Shown: positions 26,462 to 35,743 of the stretch, piece after piece
Numbering within the stretch: position 1 is the first letter of the stretch
How the letters are laid out: every line of letters begins with the position of its first letter
NCBI GenBank assembly: GCA_963804885.1
Contig: CAWDSF010000018.1
Span: 124,001-188,000, forward strand
DNA: 64,000 nucleotides
Direction: 5' to 3'
DNA from: PALSA-1004 sp963804885
GTDB lineage: Bacteria; Pseudomonadota; Gammaproteobacteria; Burkholderiales; SG8-41
The notes under the pieces: generated by a model
Told to the model about the DNA's origin: nothing
The model's input: the letters and a program-made list of their open reading frames with translations, nothing else
Databases searched by the model: none
Position numbers and translations under genes: made by a program

Positions 26462-26710
26462 ATGGCGCACCCGATGCAAAAGAACTGTTGCCCCAAATGT
26501 GGCAGTAGCGACGTGATTTCGCGCACAGTCAGCGATCGTGTTACGGCGGTTGATACGTATGGCTATATTTTCGAGATGAACTTGCAGTTGCCGGTCTGGC
26601 GCTGCAATACGTGCAAATTTGGCTGGCAGGGACGGGAAGCGTTGGCCGTCAAGGAAGCCGCTTATCAGTTCGCCCTGGAAAACCGCTTGCCTATGCGGGC
26701 TACTGGCTAG
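26462..26710 (+). CDS. Small zinc-ribbon protein
   Basis: An 82-residue protein with two CxxC knuckles: CCPKCGSSD near residues 8-16 and WRCNTCKFGWQG near 49-60, a four-cysteine zinc ribbon with about 35 residues between knuckles. ATG 26462 is chosen because the ribbon begins right after it; 26474 is an alternative start and no strong Shine-Dalgarno is seen for either. No homologue is recognised by name. It follows the broken aldolase gene by 72 bases and is convergent with the Crp/Fnr gene. Confidence 0.55.
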   Translation: MAHPMQKNCCPKCGSSDVISRTVSDRVTAVDTYGYIFEMNLQLPVWRCNTCKFGWQGREALAVKEAAYQFALENRLPMRATG

Positions 26711-26840
26711 CCTGCATTCGGGGCATGAACGCCTGCCCCACAGGAATCAAGCCGAGGCGGTGCCCGGGCGATTGAATCCCCGATTCCGGCCCCGGCTAAA
26801 TGCCTGCCGGGGCAGGCCGTCACACGCCGGAATGACGAAA
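26711..26840. other. Convergent intergenic region with GC-rich palindromes
   Basis: No gene is visible. It contains the perfect palindrome GCCTGCCGGGGCAGGC at 26802-26817 and a CGCCGGAATGACG segment near 26828 related to the palindromes at 31529, 39668 and 56884. It lies between the convergent zinc-ribbon and Crp/Fnr genes and may serve as a terminator for either. Confidence 0.5.
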
Positions 26841-27521
26841 TCAGGCTTGATCAAGCGCCCATAACTGCTTAAGCGCCGCGGCATTATCGATGCGGATGCG
26901 GCGGCGCTGGACGCTCACGATGCGCTTCCTGCGCAGGTCGCCAAGGATGCGCGTTACCGTTTGCCGGTTCACCCCGGTCATGTCAGCGATTTCCTGGTGG
27001 GTGAGCACGACTTCCAGCACGATCGCTTTGCCGAGTTTCGTGCCGTGATGCACGCCGAGATGCAGGATTAGTTTCGCCACCCGCGCATACGCATCGTCCG
27101 CCACCAGATTGACGAGCGTATTCGTCAGCGTGCCCAGCCGGACTGCCATCGTGCGCCGGCACAGGCGCGCAGCGGCCGGATGTTCGTCCAGGAACCGGTT
27201 GAACGCGGCGTCACCGACGACCGCCACTTCCGAATCTTCGCAGGCTTCGACGTTGACGCGGCGGCCTTTGGCCGCGGGCACTTCGGAAATGCCGAAGACT
27301 TCGCCGGGGAAGCAGAACCACAAAATCACTTCGCGGCCATCCGGCGTTACGCGGAAGAACTTGAGACGGCCGCGGGTTAGCAGGTAGGCGCCGCGCTTTA
27401 CGTCGCCGACGCGGAACACATAGTCGCCGCGCCGCAGCGCGCGCCGCTTCGCGAGCTTCAGCAACGCGGTGCGCTCACTGGTCGCGAGCTGGCCGAGAAA
27501 ATCAGTAGGGGTGTTGGCCAC
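26841..27521 (-). CDS. Crp/Fnr family transcriptional regulator
   Basis: A 226-residue regulator: cyclic-nucleotide-binding fold about 10-120 (GDYVFRVGDVKRGAYLLTRGRLK, EVILWFCFPGEVFG) and a C-terminal winged helix (LTHQEIADMTGVNRQTVTRILGDLRRKRIV, about 175-205). It lacks the N-terminal cysteine cluster of FNR, so it is not an obvious oxygen sensor; the PGEVFG loop resembles the CRP pocket, but its key Arg-Ser pair is not evident. Start is GTG at 27521, only 115 bases from the divergent carboxyltransferase gene, making that gene and itself likely targets. Confidence 0.88.
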   Translation of the reverse strand: MANTPTDFLGQLATSERTALLKLAKRRALRRGDYVFRVGDVKRGAYLLTRGRLKFFRVTPDGREVILWFCFPGEVFGISEVPAAKGRRVNVEACEDSEVAVVGDAAFNRFLDEHPAAARLCRRTMAVRLGTLTNTLVNLVADDAYARVAKLILHLGVHHGTKLGKAIVLEVVLTHQEIADMTGVNRQTVTRILGDLRRKRIVSVQRRRIRIDNAAALKQLWALDQA

Positions 27522-27635
27522 GGTGGGTTCCTGGGTTTGCGCCGCAAGAATAGTAAACCGAATTGTCGCCTGGGAGACAGACGGCGCCCGGCGGGTCTGG
27601 TCAACTGCAAGACTCGACGATCAAGCGGTGCGGCC

Positions 27636-29166
27636 ATGAAATTCGACGACAAGATCAAGGATCACGCAGCGCGCCAGCGGGTCGCGCGCGCGATGGGTGG
27701 CACGGACAAGCTCGCCAAGCGCGCGAAGCCCGGCATCCTCAACGCTCGCGAGCGCATCGATTACCTGCTCGATCCGGGCTCGTTCCGCGAATCCGGACTG
27801 TTCGGCGTTTCGTATATCCCGGAAATGCGCGAGTCGACGCCTGCGGACGGCAAGGTCACTGGCTTCGGCAAGCTCGAGGGCCGGCGCGTCGGCGTTGTCG
27901 GTTACGACTTCACCGTCAAGGGGTCATCGTCGAGCTATACCAACAATCGCAAGATGTCGCACGTCAAGGACACCGGCGGCCGGCGCGGCTTTCCCGTCGT
28001 GTTTCTCGGCGAATCGACCGGCGTGCGCATGCCCGACATCATGGGCGAGGGCATGGGCATGAATTTCGAAGGCAACCGCTTTCTGCGCACGCGCGAGGCG
28101 CCGTGGGCGGCGGCGATCCTCGGCAATGCATTCGGCTCCGCGGCGTGGCACGCGTGCTGCTCGGATTTCTGCGTGATGCGCAAGGGCGCGGTGATGGCGG
28201 TGGCGAGCCCGCGCGTGGTTTCGATGTCGCTCGGCCGCGAAGTCACGCCGGAGGAGCTCGGCGGCTGGCAGATACTCGCCGAGCATTCGGGCTTCGCCGA
28301 TATGGTCGTCGATACCGATCAGGAAGCGATCGACGCGATCAAGCGCTTTCTCGGTTACCTGCCGACCAACAACCGCCAGCCGCCGCCGGTGGTGGAGGTG
28401 CCCGCCGGTTCGGACGATGCGATCAAGGACATCCTCGAGCTGATACCGGAGTCGCAGGCGCAGGTGTACGACGTGCGCAAGGTGATCCGCGCTGATCGCC
28501 GATCGCGACAGCTTTTTCGAAATCAAGGAACGCTTCGGCCGCAGCATCACCACCGCGCTCGTGCGCATCGACGGCAAATCCGTCGGCGTGATCGCCAACA
28601 ATCCGCAGTTCAAGGGCGGCGCGATGGATGCCGACGCGTGCAGCAAAGCGACTGACTTCATCGTGCTGTGCGACTGCTACAACATTCCGCTCGTGTTCCT
28701 GCAGGACCAGCCCGGTTTCCTGATCGGGCCCGACGCCGAAAAGCGCGGCGTGATCGGCAAAGTGATCAACTGGATGAACGCGCTGCTGCAGGTCACGGTG
28801 CCGAAAATCAGCATCATCCTGCGCAAGAGCTACGGCCGCGGCTTCATCAACATGGGCGGCGCCGGCATCGCGGATGAAATCGCTGCGTGGTGGACCACCG
28901 AAGTGAGCTTCATGAATCCGCGCACCGCGGTCACGGTCGTGCATGGCGTCAAGGAAGAGGACGATCCGGAAAAATATCGACAGCTGCTCGCCGAGATGTC
29001 GCGCAACGGCTCGGCTTACGATCTGGGCGCGGTGTTCGGCGTGAAAGAAGTGCTCGACCCGCGCGAGACGCGCGAGTACCTGAAGGAAATGCTCGACACG
29101 CACATGCTGAGATTGTCGAACGGCGTCGGCCAGCACCGGCTGTCGAACTGGCCGACGAGTTATTGA
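27636..29166 (+). CDS. Acyl-CoA carboxylase, carboxyltransferase subunit (one frameshift)
   Basis: About 509 residues of the biotin-dependent carboxyltransferase family (propionyl/acetyl/methylcrotonyl-CoA carboxylase beta). The first part (27636-28490) shows ARERIDYLLDPGSF, KGSSSSYTNNRKMSHV, GESTGVRMPD and SPRVVSMSLGREVTPEELGG. Near 28490 the frame shifts by net +1, and the second part to 29166 gives FFEIKERFGRS, VGVIANNPQFKGG, PGFLIGPDAEKRG and SYGRGFINMGG. The two halves join without missing domains. No biotin carboxylase or biotin-carrier gene is adjacent. It is divergent from the Crp/Fnr gene. Confidence 0.85.
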
Positions 29167-29182
29167 ATTCAAGAACGTGTCG

Positions 29183-29303
29183 AGCCACAGATAATCGCAG
29201 ATAAACACGGATAGAGTCAGAACGGAAGTATGAAGCGATACAATCATCGCTTACTTGACTGCATGGTTGTGCCATCTGTGGGAATCTGTGTTCATCTGTG
29301 GCT
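29183..29303. repeat. Intergenic inverted repeat (AGCCACAGAT type)
   Basis: Left arm from 29183 (AGCCACAGATAATCGCAGAT, then AAACACGGAT) and right arm ending at 29303 (AATCTGTGTTCATCTGTGGC, then T) are imperfect inverted copies with about 60 bases between them. CACAGAT recurs within each arm. This sequence type is scattered in many bacterial genomes. It lies between the carboxyltransferase and an enolase-superfamily gene. Confidence 0.8.
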
Positions 29304-29335
29304 AAAAGGACTTAAGCGAAAAGTGGGAGGTCGAA

Positions 29336-30505
29336 ATGAAGATTACCAAAGTCGAAGCGATCCCGGTCTGGTACGAGCCGACCGACGAATATCACGCGCT
29401 GTTCGGGTCGGGCAAGAAAAAAGGCACGATGGTGCACGCGCGCGAAGGCTGGTTTGCCAACCTTCAATATAAGGAAAACGTTTTCGTCAAGATCTCGACC
29501 GACGAAGGCATCGTCGGCTGGGGCGAGGCGTGCGCGCATCCCGTGACGAGCGAAACGCAGGCGGGGATACTTGCGACGGTCGAGTTGTTCGGCCGCACCA
29601 TCATGGGCAAGGATCCGTTTCAGATCGGCGCGATCCACGCGGCGCTCGACCACTTGTTTCTGCAGGGCAACGCCGGCGCGCGCAGCTCGATCGACATCGC
29701 GCTTTACGACATCATGGGCAAGGCGTCGAATCAGCCGATTTACAACCTGCTTGGCGGCGCGTTCCAGAAAAGTTTCGGCCAGCTTGCGACCATGCCGCGC
29801 GATACGCCTGCGCGCATGGCGGATCACGCGGTCAAATTGATGGCCAGGGGCTATACCTGTTTCGAGCCGAAAATGACCGGGCATCTCGAATCGCTCGATG
29901 CCGATGCCGACCGGCTCGAAGCGATGATCGAAAAAGTGCCTGGCAGCGCGCTCGTGATCGCGGATCCGAACCAGATGTGGGGCACGGCGAAAGACACGAT
30001 CGAAATCCTCACGCGGCGTTTCTCGGGTGTGGCCAATCTGGCGATCGAGCAGCCCGTGATTTATCACGATCTCAAGGGGCTCGCGTCGATCACCGCGGCG
30101 GTGCCGCAGAAGGTGGTCGCCGACGAAGCGATCCAGAATCTCGCCACGATGATCGAAATCGCATCGGGACGCTATGCCGACATGGTGAGTCTCAAGCTCG
30201 GCAAATGCGGCGGTTTTTACAAGGCGCTGCAGATGATGCGCATCGCCGAAGCGGCAAACCTGCCGGTGCGCATCGACTGGACGCAGGGCAGCGCGCTGCT
30301 CGACACCGCGACGGGCCATTTGCACGCGGCGGTGCGGCTGGTGGGTTGCGATCCGGGCATGGATTATCAATTGCGCATCAAGGACCGCCCGGTCAAGGCG
30401 GGCGGTGTCGTTTTGAAGAACAACAAGCTGGTGATGCCCGAAACGCCCGGCCTCGGTCTCACGGTCGACGAAAAACTCGTGCGCAAATTGTCGCAGCGGC
30501 GCTGA
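29336..30505 (+). CDS. Enolase superfamily enzyme (mandelate racemase/muconate lactonizing type)
   Basis: A 389-residue sugar-acid dehydratase/racemase-like protein, with GGGAGG 7 bases before the ATG. Capping domain about 1-130 (GIVGWGEACAHPV). Barrel: TCFEPKMTGH, metal ligands in VIADPNQMWG, NLAIEQPV and VVADEAIQN, a lysine in SLKLGKCGG, and a C-terminal His in TGHLHAAV. The presence of both a Lys strand and the late His is compatible with dehydration or epimerisation of an acid sugar; the exact substrate is not determinable. The sulfotransferase begins 11 bases later. Confidence 0.85.
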   Translation: MKITKVEAIPVWYEPTDEYHALFGSGKKKGTMVHAREGWFANLQYKENVFVKISTDEGIVGWGEACAHPVTSETQAGILATVELFGRTIMGKDPFQIGAIHAALDHLFLQGNAGARSSIDIALYDIMGKASNQPIYNLLGGAFQKSFGQLATMPRDTPARMADHAVKLMARGYTCFEPKMTGHLESLDADADRLEAMIEKVPGSALVIADPNQMWGTAKDTIEILTRRFSGVANLAIEQPVIYHDLKGLASITAAVPQKVVADEAIQNLATMIEIASGRYADMVSLKLGKCGGFYKALQMMRIAEAANLPVRIDWTQGSALLDTATGHLHAAVRLVGCDPGMDYQLRIKDRPVKAGGVVLKNNKLVMPETPGLGLTVDEKLVRKLSQRR

Positions 30506-30516
30506 AGGACACATTC

Positions 30517-31521
30517 ATGAACGACAAACCTGTATTCATCGTCAGTGCGCCGCGCTCGGGCTCGACCCTGCTGCGCCTGATACTCGATGCCCACCCGCGA
30601 CTCGCGGTGCCGCCACCGGACTGGTTGTTCGATCTCGTTTATCCCTATCTCTACAGTTACGGCGACCTGCGCAAGCCCGCCAACCTGCTCGCGCTCGCGG
30701 AAGACATGCTCGCGACGCCGACAGTCGGCAAGTGGCCGGTCAAGCCGGAGCCCGCGAGTCTTGTGGCAGCCGCGCCCGAACCGACGTTTGCAGGCCTCTA
30801 CGCCGCGCTGCACCGCGAATACGCGAAAACCGAGGGCAAGCCGCGGTGGGGCGAGAAGACGCCGCGCAACAGTTTCTGGATGGACGAGATCCGCACCTTG
30901 TTTCCCGATGCGCAGTTCATCCACATCGTGCGCGACGGGCGCGACCAGGCGATCGATATTTCGGATTCGATGCTGTGGCCCTATTCCGTCTACTCGGGCG
31001 CCTATCTGTGGCAGCGCTACGTGTTGTCCGTGCGCGACTTCGCGCGCGAGCTGCCGGCCGATGCTTACCTCGAAATCCGCTACGAAGATCTGTGCGCGGC
31101 GCCGGAGCCGACGGTTCGCAAGTTGTGCGAATTCATCGGCGAGCCGTTCGAGCAGCGCATGCTGTCGCCGCACGACACGCCGTCGGCGCGCGCGTGGAGC
31201 ACGCATCCGCTGCACGCCAAAACCGCGCGCCCGATTTCGACGCAATACTGCGGCATGTATAAAACGCGCCTGCCGGCGTCCGACGTGGCTGCGCTCGAGG
31301 CGCTGATCGGACCGACGCTGCAACGCTTCGGTTATACGCCGGCGGGAGCGACGCGACCGCTGGCGGCGCGGCTCGCTAACCGGATGCTGGAGAGCGACAC
31401 GGTTACCAATCCGGAGAACGTCGCGTATCGGCGCTGGCATGAGGAGCGCCGCAAGCAACGCCGCGAGCAGGGGGTATGGGCCGACGGGGAGCGCGCTTCA
31501 TTGCTGTGGGGCATGAACTGA
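30517..31521 (+). CDS. Sulfotransferase family protein
   Basis: A 334-residue PAPS-dependent sulfotransferase-like protein. The 5'-phosphosulfate loop is FIVSAPRSGSTLLRLILDAH (residues 7-26), and the 3'-phosphate motif is HIVRDGRDQAIDIS near 145; YLEIRYEDLCAAPEPTVRKLCEFIG near 190 is the conserved dimer/region-IV-like stretch. Start ATG 30517, preceded by GAAGGA. No signal peptide or membrane anchor. Bacterial members sulfate glycans, lipids or small metabolites. It sits directly behind an enolase-superfamily gene, an unusual partner. Confidence 0.87.
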   Translation: MNDKPVFIVSAPRSGSTLLRLILDAHPRLAVPPPDWLFDLVYPYLYSYGDLRKPANLLALAEDMLATPTVGKWPVKPEPASLVAAAPEPTFAGLYAALHREYAKTEGKPRWGEKTPRNSFWMDEIRTLFPDAQFIHIVRDGRDQAIDISDSMLWPYSVYSGAYLWQRYVLSVRDFARELPADAYLEIRYEDLCAAPEPTVRKLCEFIGEPFEQRMLSPHDTPSARAWSTHPLHAKTARPISTQYCGMYKTRLPASDVAALEALIGPTLQRFGYTPAGATRPLAARLANRMLESDTVTNPENVAYRRWHEERRKQRREQGVWADGERASLLWGMN

Positions 31522-31528
31522 AGAGTGC

Positions 31529-31595
31529 GTCGTTCGCGCGCAGGCGGGAACCCAGGAATTAAAATCCCTGGATGCCCGCCTACGCGGGCACGACG
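31529..31595. repeat. Palindromic intergenic repeat (CCCGCNNNNGCGGG type), copy 1
   Basis: Left arm CGTCGTTCGCGCGCAGGCGG plus GAACCCAGG (31529-31557) and right arm CCTGGATGCCCGCCTACGCG plus GGCACGACG (31567-31595) form an imperfect dyad, each arm with an internal GCGGG/CCCGC hairpin. It belongs to the same family as 39668-39734. Located between the sulfotransferase and a Bug gene. Confidence 0.8.
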
Positions 31596-31644
31596 TGATT
31601 AAGTGACGGCTGGAATGTGCTTTGATACCGGAGGTTGAAAACGC

Positions 31645-32616
31645 ATGAAGCTGTCGCCCTCATTGTCGCGCTATTCACCCTGCCGATATCCATTTTGGGG
31701 TCTCGACGGCGTTGCCCAGACCTATCCGGCCAAATCGATTCGTGTCGTCGCACCATTCCCGCCGAGCGGCGGCACCGATCTGTTTGCGCGCGCGCTCGCG
31801 CAAAAACTCGGCGCAGTGTTCGGGCAACAGGTGATCGTCGACAATCGTTCCGGCGCGGGGGGCATGATAGGTTCGGACCTGGTGGCGCGAGCGGCGCCGG
31901 ACGGCTATACCTTGCTGGTCACGTCGTCGAGCACGCATTCGATCGCCCCGCATCTGACGCGCAAGCCGCTCTACGATCCGCTGCGCGATTTTGCACCGAT
32001 CATCGCGATCGCGTCAGCGCCCAACCTGCTGGTCGTGCATCCGTCGCTGCCGGTGCGCACGGTCAAGGAGTTGATCGATCTCGCGAAAGCGCGTCCCGGC
32101 GCGATCAACTACGCGTCCAACGGCGCCGGCACGTTGAGCCATCTGACAGGCGAGCTATTCAAACTGCAGACAGGCACCAACCTCGCCCATATTCCGTACA
32201 AAGGCGGGCCGCCGGCGGTAATCGATCTGGTCGCGGGGCAGGTCTCGGTATTGTTCACCGCCATCCCTACCGCGGTCACACAAGTGCGCGCCGGGCGCCT
32301 GCGCGCGATCGCGGTCACCGGATTGAAACGCGTCGATGCAATCAAGGAGGTGCCGACTGTCGCGGAAACTGTACCCGGCTTCGAGTCGAGCCAATGGTGG
32401 GGCATGTTCGCGCCGCCGGGAACGCCGGCGGACATCATCGACAAACTGAACGCCGAGGTCGCGCGCATGCTCGTCGACGCCGAGGTCAAAGCGCGGTTCG
32501 CAAACGAAGGCGCGGATGCGATCGGCGGCAATCCGCGCGAATTCGCCGCTTATTTGAAGGCCGATTACGAGAAGTGGGGCAAGGTCGTGAAGGAAGCGGG
32601 CATCCGTCCGGAATAG
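31645..32616 (+). CDS. Bug/TctC family substrate-binding protein with scrambled signal peptide
   Basis: A 323-residue Bug protein; the mature part is canonical: YPAKSIRVVAPFPPSGGTD, GQQVIVDNRSGAGGMIGSD, AAPDGYTLLVTSSS, HIPYKGGPPAVIDLVAG. GGAGG sits 11 bases before ATG 31645. In this frame the first 25 residues are not hydrophobic, while the frame read from 31635 gives EAVALIVALFTLPISILG, a good signal h-region. A -1 indel near 31648 and a +1 near 31708 would join start, signal and body. As written, the protein would not be exported. Confidence 0.85.
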   Translation: MKLSPSLSRYSPCRYPFWGLDGVAQTYPAKSIRVVAPFPPSGGTDLFARALAQKLGAVFGQQVIVDNRSGAGGMIGSDLVARAAPDGYTLLVTSSSTHSIAPHLTRKPLYDPLRDFAPIIAIASAPNLLVVHPSLPVRTVKELIDLAKARPGAINYASNGAGTLSHLTGELFKLQTGTNLAHIPYKGGPPAVIDLVAGQVSVLFTAIPTAVTQVRAGRLRAIAVTGLKRVDAIKEVPTVAETVPGFESSQWWGMFAPPGTPADIIDKLNAEVARMLVDAEVKARFANEGADAIGGNPREFAAYLKADYEKWGKVVKEAGIRPE

Positions 32617-32722
32617 GCTGCCTTGCTGCAGGAACGCCTTTTGATTCCCTGCTAGAATCCCGCACTCTTACGCAGTGTGGAGGTCAGGCGCTGCGTCCAG
32701 ACGCAATACCCCGGAGGGACCC

Positions 32723-34122
32723 ATGGGTTTTACGATCGCCGAGAAAATACTCGCGGCGCATGCAGGCGGCAAGCCCGTGCGCGCCGGCGACGTGGTGGTC
32801 GCGAACGTCGATTTCGCGATGCTGCACGACGCGCGCGCGTCGAATGCGCTCAAGATGATTGCCAAGCTCAGCGCGGGCAACGAAAAATTCGCGCTGCCGT
32901 TTGCGGCGAAGACCGCGCTCGTGCTCGACCACTATTCACCGCCGCCTAACATCGAAGCCGCCAACATTCACCGCGACATGCGCGCATTCGCGGAGCAGCA
33001 CGGCGCGGTGCTCTACGATGTCGGCGATGGCATCTGTCACCAGGTCATGCCGGAAGGCGGGCATCTGACGTGCGGCGATCTGATCGTCGGCACCGACACG
33101 CATTCCGTCACTTACGGCGCGTTCAACGCATTCGGCACCGGTGTCGAAGGCACCGATCTGTCGGCCGTAATGATGACCGGCAAATTGTGGTTCCGCGTGC
33201 CGGAGACTATCCGCATCGAAATAAAAGGCCAGCTGCAGCCGGGCGTGTGGGCCAAAGACATTACGCTGACCATGCTCGGCCGGCTCGGCGCGGAAGGCGC
33301 CAACTATAAGGCACTGGAATACTACCGGTTCGGCGGTGGCCGCGATGGAAATCGACGATCGCATGACGCTCTCGAATCATGCGGCCGAACTCGGCGCGAA
33401 GGCGGCGATCCTCGAAGCCGACGAGAAGACGTTCGCGTGGCTGAAAGCGCACAAGGCGCGCGCGCCGCATTCCGTGAAAGCCGATGCGGACGCGGTTTAC
33501 TCTCAGCGCATCGAAATCGACGCATCGACGCTCGCGCCGCAGATCGCACGCAATCACCAGATCGACGACGTGATCGGCGTGCCCGAAGTCAAAGGCCAGA
33601 AAATCAATTTCGCGCTGATCGGCACCTGCACCAACGGCCGGCTCGACGATATCCGCCAGGCGGCGGCGATCCTGAAAGGCCAGCGCATCGCCAAGGGCGT
33701 GCGCATGATAATCACCCCGGCATCCCGCGAGGTATATCTGGACGCCGCGCGCGAAGGTCTCGTCGAAGCGCTGACCAAAGCCGGCGCGTCGGTCGAAGCA
33801 GCGGGTTGCGGCACCTGCGTCAATATCACCGGCCACCTGATCATGGGCGACGGCGACGTCGCGATTTCGTCCGCCAACCGCAATTTCAAAGGCCGGCTCG
33901 GCAATTCCAAATCCGAAATCTGGGTCGCCTCCGCGGCGACGGTGGCCGCTTCGGCGCTGACGGGCACGATCACCGATCCGCGCGACGTAGTCGGCGGCCA
34001 GTGGCGGGGTGAGTCACCTGGCGAGGGGCCCAGCTTGCTGGGGATCGACAGCAAGACGAGTCGCCGGGCGCCGACACGCGATGTCAAAATCCGGACGCCA
34101 CATGGAAGAGGCAGCTGCGTGA
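32723..34122 (+). CDS. Aconitase/3-isopropylmalate dehydratase family, large subunit (frameshifted)
   Basis: LeuC/DmdA-type hydro-lyase subunit of about 420 residues, binding a 4Fe-4S cluster. GGAGGG precedes ATG 32723. Part 1 has KTALVLDHYSPPPNIEAANIH and GDLIVGTDTHSVTYGAFNAFG. An extra C near 33325 shifts the frame by +1; part 2 gives SNHAAELGAKAAI, IGTCTNGRLDDI and EAAGCGTCVNITG, the three cluster cysteines. The family core ends at ALTGTITDPRD (about 33988). The open frame then continues through about 42 atypical residues into the small subunit. In the next frame, TAG at 33988 or TGA at 34120 (overlapping the next ATG) could be the true stop. Confidence 0.85.
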
Positions 34123-34625
34123 TGGACACTAAAATCAAAGGCCGCGCCCGTCTCCTCGGCGCTGAAATCAACACCGACATCAACTGCTCGAGCAAATACC
34201 TGCCGGGTAAAGACAACGCTTACATCGCGCAGCACGCATTCGACAACGTCGCGCCGGGTTTCGCGTCGCGGTTCAAGGCGGGCGATGTAATCGTTGCGGG
34301 CAAAAACTTCGGCATCAATTCGTCGCGCGAACAGGCCGTGCACATCATGAAGCTGATGGGGGTGACCGCCATCGTCGCGCCGGCGTTCGGCCGCCAGTTC
34401 TTCCGCAATGCGATCAACAACGGAATGCCGGTCATCGAATGCGATATCGCGGGCATCAGCGACGGCGATGAAATCGCGATCGATCTCGCGCTCGGCAAAG
34501 TCGTCGTGGCAGCACGCGACATCAACCGCACGGTCGCGGTCCTGCCGCCGGCCGTGCAGCGCATCCTCGCGGAAGGCGGCTTGATCGCGTTCCTGCAAAA
34601 ACATCCTGACTGGAGTCTCGCATGA
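34122..34625 (+). CDS. Aconitase/3-isopropylmalate dehydratase family, small subunit (LeuD/DmdB type)
   Basis: A 167-residue swivel domain that completes the hydro-lyase active site with the large subunit: INTDINCSSKYLPGKDN near 14-30, AGKNFGINSSREQAVHIMKLMG (serine/arginine of the substrate loop) and VIECDIAGISDGDEI. GGAAGAGG about 12-19 bases upstream could serve as an RBS, so separate translation from ATG 34122 is plausible even though the upstream frame is open into it. Its stop overlaps the next gene by four bases. It lacks LeuD-specific context, since no leuA or leuB is nearby. Confidence 0.87.
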   Translation: MDTKIKGRARLLGAEINTDINCSSKYLPGKDNAYIAQHAFDNVAPGFASRFKAGDVIVAGKNFGINSSREQAVHIMKLMGVTAIVAPAFGRQFFRNAINNGMPVIECDIAGISDGDEIAIDLALGKVVVAARDINRTVAVLPPAVQRILAEGGLIAFLQKHPDWSLA

Positions 34626-35743
34626 TGAAAATCGAACGGGTCGAAGTGTTCGGCGTGGCGGTTCCGCTCGTCGGCGAATACAAGAACGCCTACAAGAGCA
34701 AGTCGATCCAGAAGAGCGCGATCGTGCGCATCACCGCGACCGGCGGCGCGGTCGGGCTCGGCAACATCGATCCGTCGCCCGGCTATTCGATGGAAACGAT
34801 CGAAGACAGCCTCGAAATGCTGCGCACCAGGCTCGCGGGCCTGGTCGTCGGCATGGACCCCACCAATATTCATCGCGTGCTGCATAAGCTCGAGCCCGCC
34901 GTCGAAGGATTTCATGACGCGAAGGCTGCGATCGAAATGGCGTGCGTCGACCTGACCGCGCGCGTGTGCGGCGTGCCGGTCCATACCTATCTCGGCGGCG
35001 CGGTCAAAGACCGCCTGATGTTCAACGCGTGGATCGGCATCCTGCCGCCGGACGAAGCGGCGGCGGAAACCGTTTCATGGCAGAAGCGCGGCTTCAAATC
35101 GGCGAAGATCAAGGTCGGCGGCAACATCGAAGCCGACCGCGACCGCGTTAAGGCGATCCGCGAGGCCGTCGGTCCCGACTTCAATCTGCGCATCGACGCA
35201 AATGCCGGTTACGACGCCGACACATCGATCAAGCTCGCGCGCATGGTGTTGCCGTACAAGCTGCAGTTGTTTGAGCAGCCCGTGCCGTTTGACGATATCG
35301 CGGGCATGGCGCGGGTGCGGCGCGAAGCTGGCGGCATTCCGATCATGGCCGACGAGTCGGTGCTCGATCACGCGAGTCTGATCAATATCATCAGGGCGGA
35401 CGCCGCCGACATCGTCAAGGTCAAGGTCATGAAGCAGGGCGGCTTTATCAACACCCGGCGCATGATCGCGACCGCCGAGGCGGCCGGCATCCGCTGCGTG
35501 CTCGGCCATGGTTTCGGGCTCGGCATCAATACGATGGCGGAAATCATGTGCGCTGCGACTTCGAACAACGTGATCGATGGACTCGAATGCGTGGGGCCGC
35601 TCAAAACCTCCGACGATATCGTGACCAACAAGCTGGATCTGATGTCAGGCAGCATCCCGTTGCCGGCAGGCCCCGGCCTGGGCGTCGTGCTCGATGACGC
35701 GAAAATCAGCCGCTACCAGTTCGAAGTGAAGGCCGCGGCATGA
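34622..35743 (+). CDS. Enolase superfamily enzyme (muconate lactonizing subgroup-like)
   Basis: A 373-residue cycloisomerase/racemase-type enzyme. Barrel motifs are complete: KSAKIKVGG (KxK), metal ligands in RIDANAGYD, LFEQPVPFD and IMADESV, and the second catalytic lysine in IVKVKVMKQGG, as in the MLE subgroup. The capping domain is residues 1-125. Start ATGATG overlaps the small-subunit stop, and its own stop overlaps the following Bug gene, so it is in the middle of a tightly coupled operon. Likely racemisation, epimerisation or cycloisomerisation of a carboxylate; substrate unknown. Confidence 0.87.
   Translation: MMKIERVEVFGVAVPLVGEYKNAYKSKSIQKSAIVRITATGGAVGLGNIDPSPGYSMETIEDSLEMLRTRLAGLVVGMDPTNIHRVLHKLEPAVEGFHDAKAAIEMACVDLTARVCGVPVHTYLGGAVKDRLMFNAWIGILPPDEAAAETVSWQKRGFKSAKIKVGGNIEADRDRVKAIREAVGPDFNLRIDANAGYDADTSIKLARMVLPYKLQLFEQPVPFDDIAGMARVRREAGGIPIMADESVLDHASLINIIRADAADIVKVKVMKQGGFINTRRMIATAEAAGIRCVLGHGFGLGINTMAEIMCAATSNNVIDGLECVGPLKTSDDIVTNKLDLMSGSIPLPAGPGLGVVLDDAKISRYQFEVKAAA

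Noticed and set aside
32723..34625. Leucine biosynthesis leuCD
   Set aside because: No leuA or leuB lies nearby, the neighbours are Bug, enolase-superfamily and lyase genes, and the large subunit shows no clear LeuC-specific context; assigned only to the broader family.
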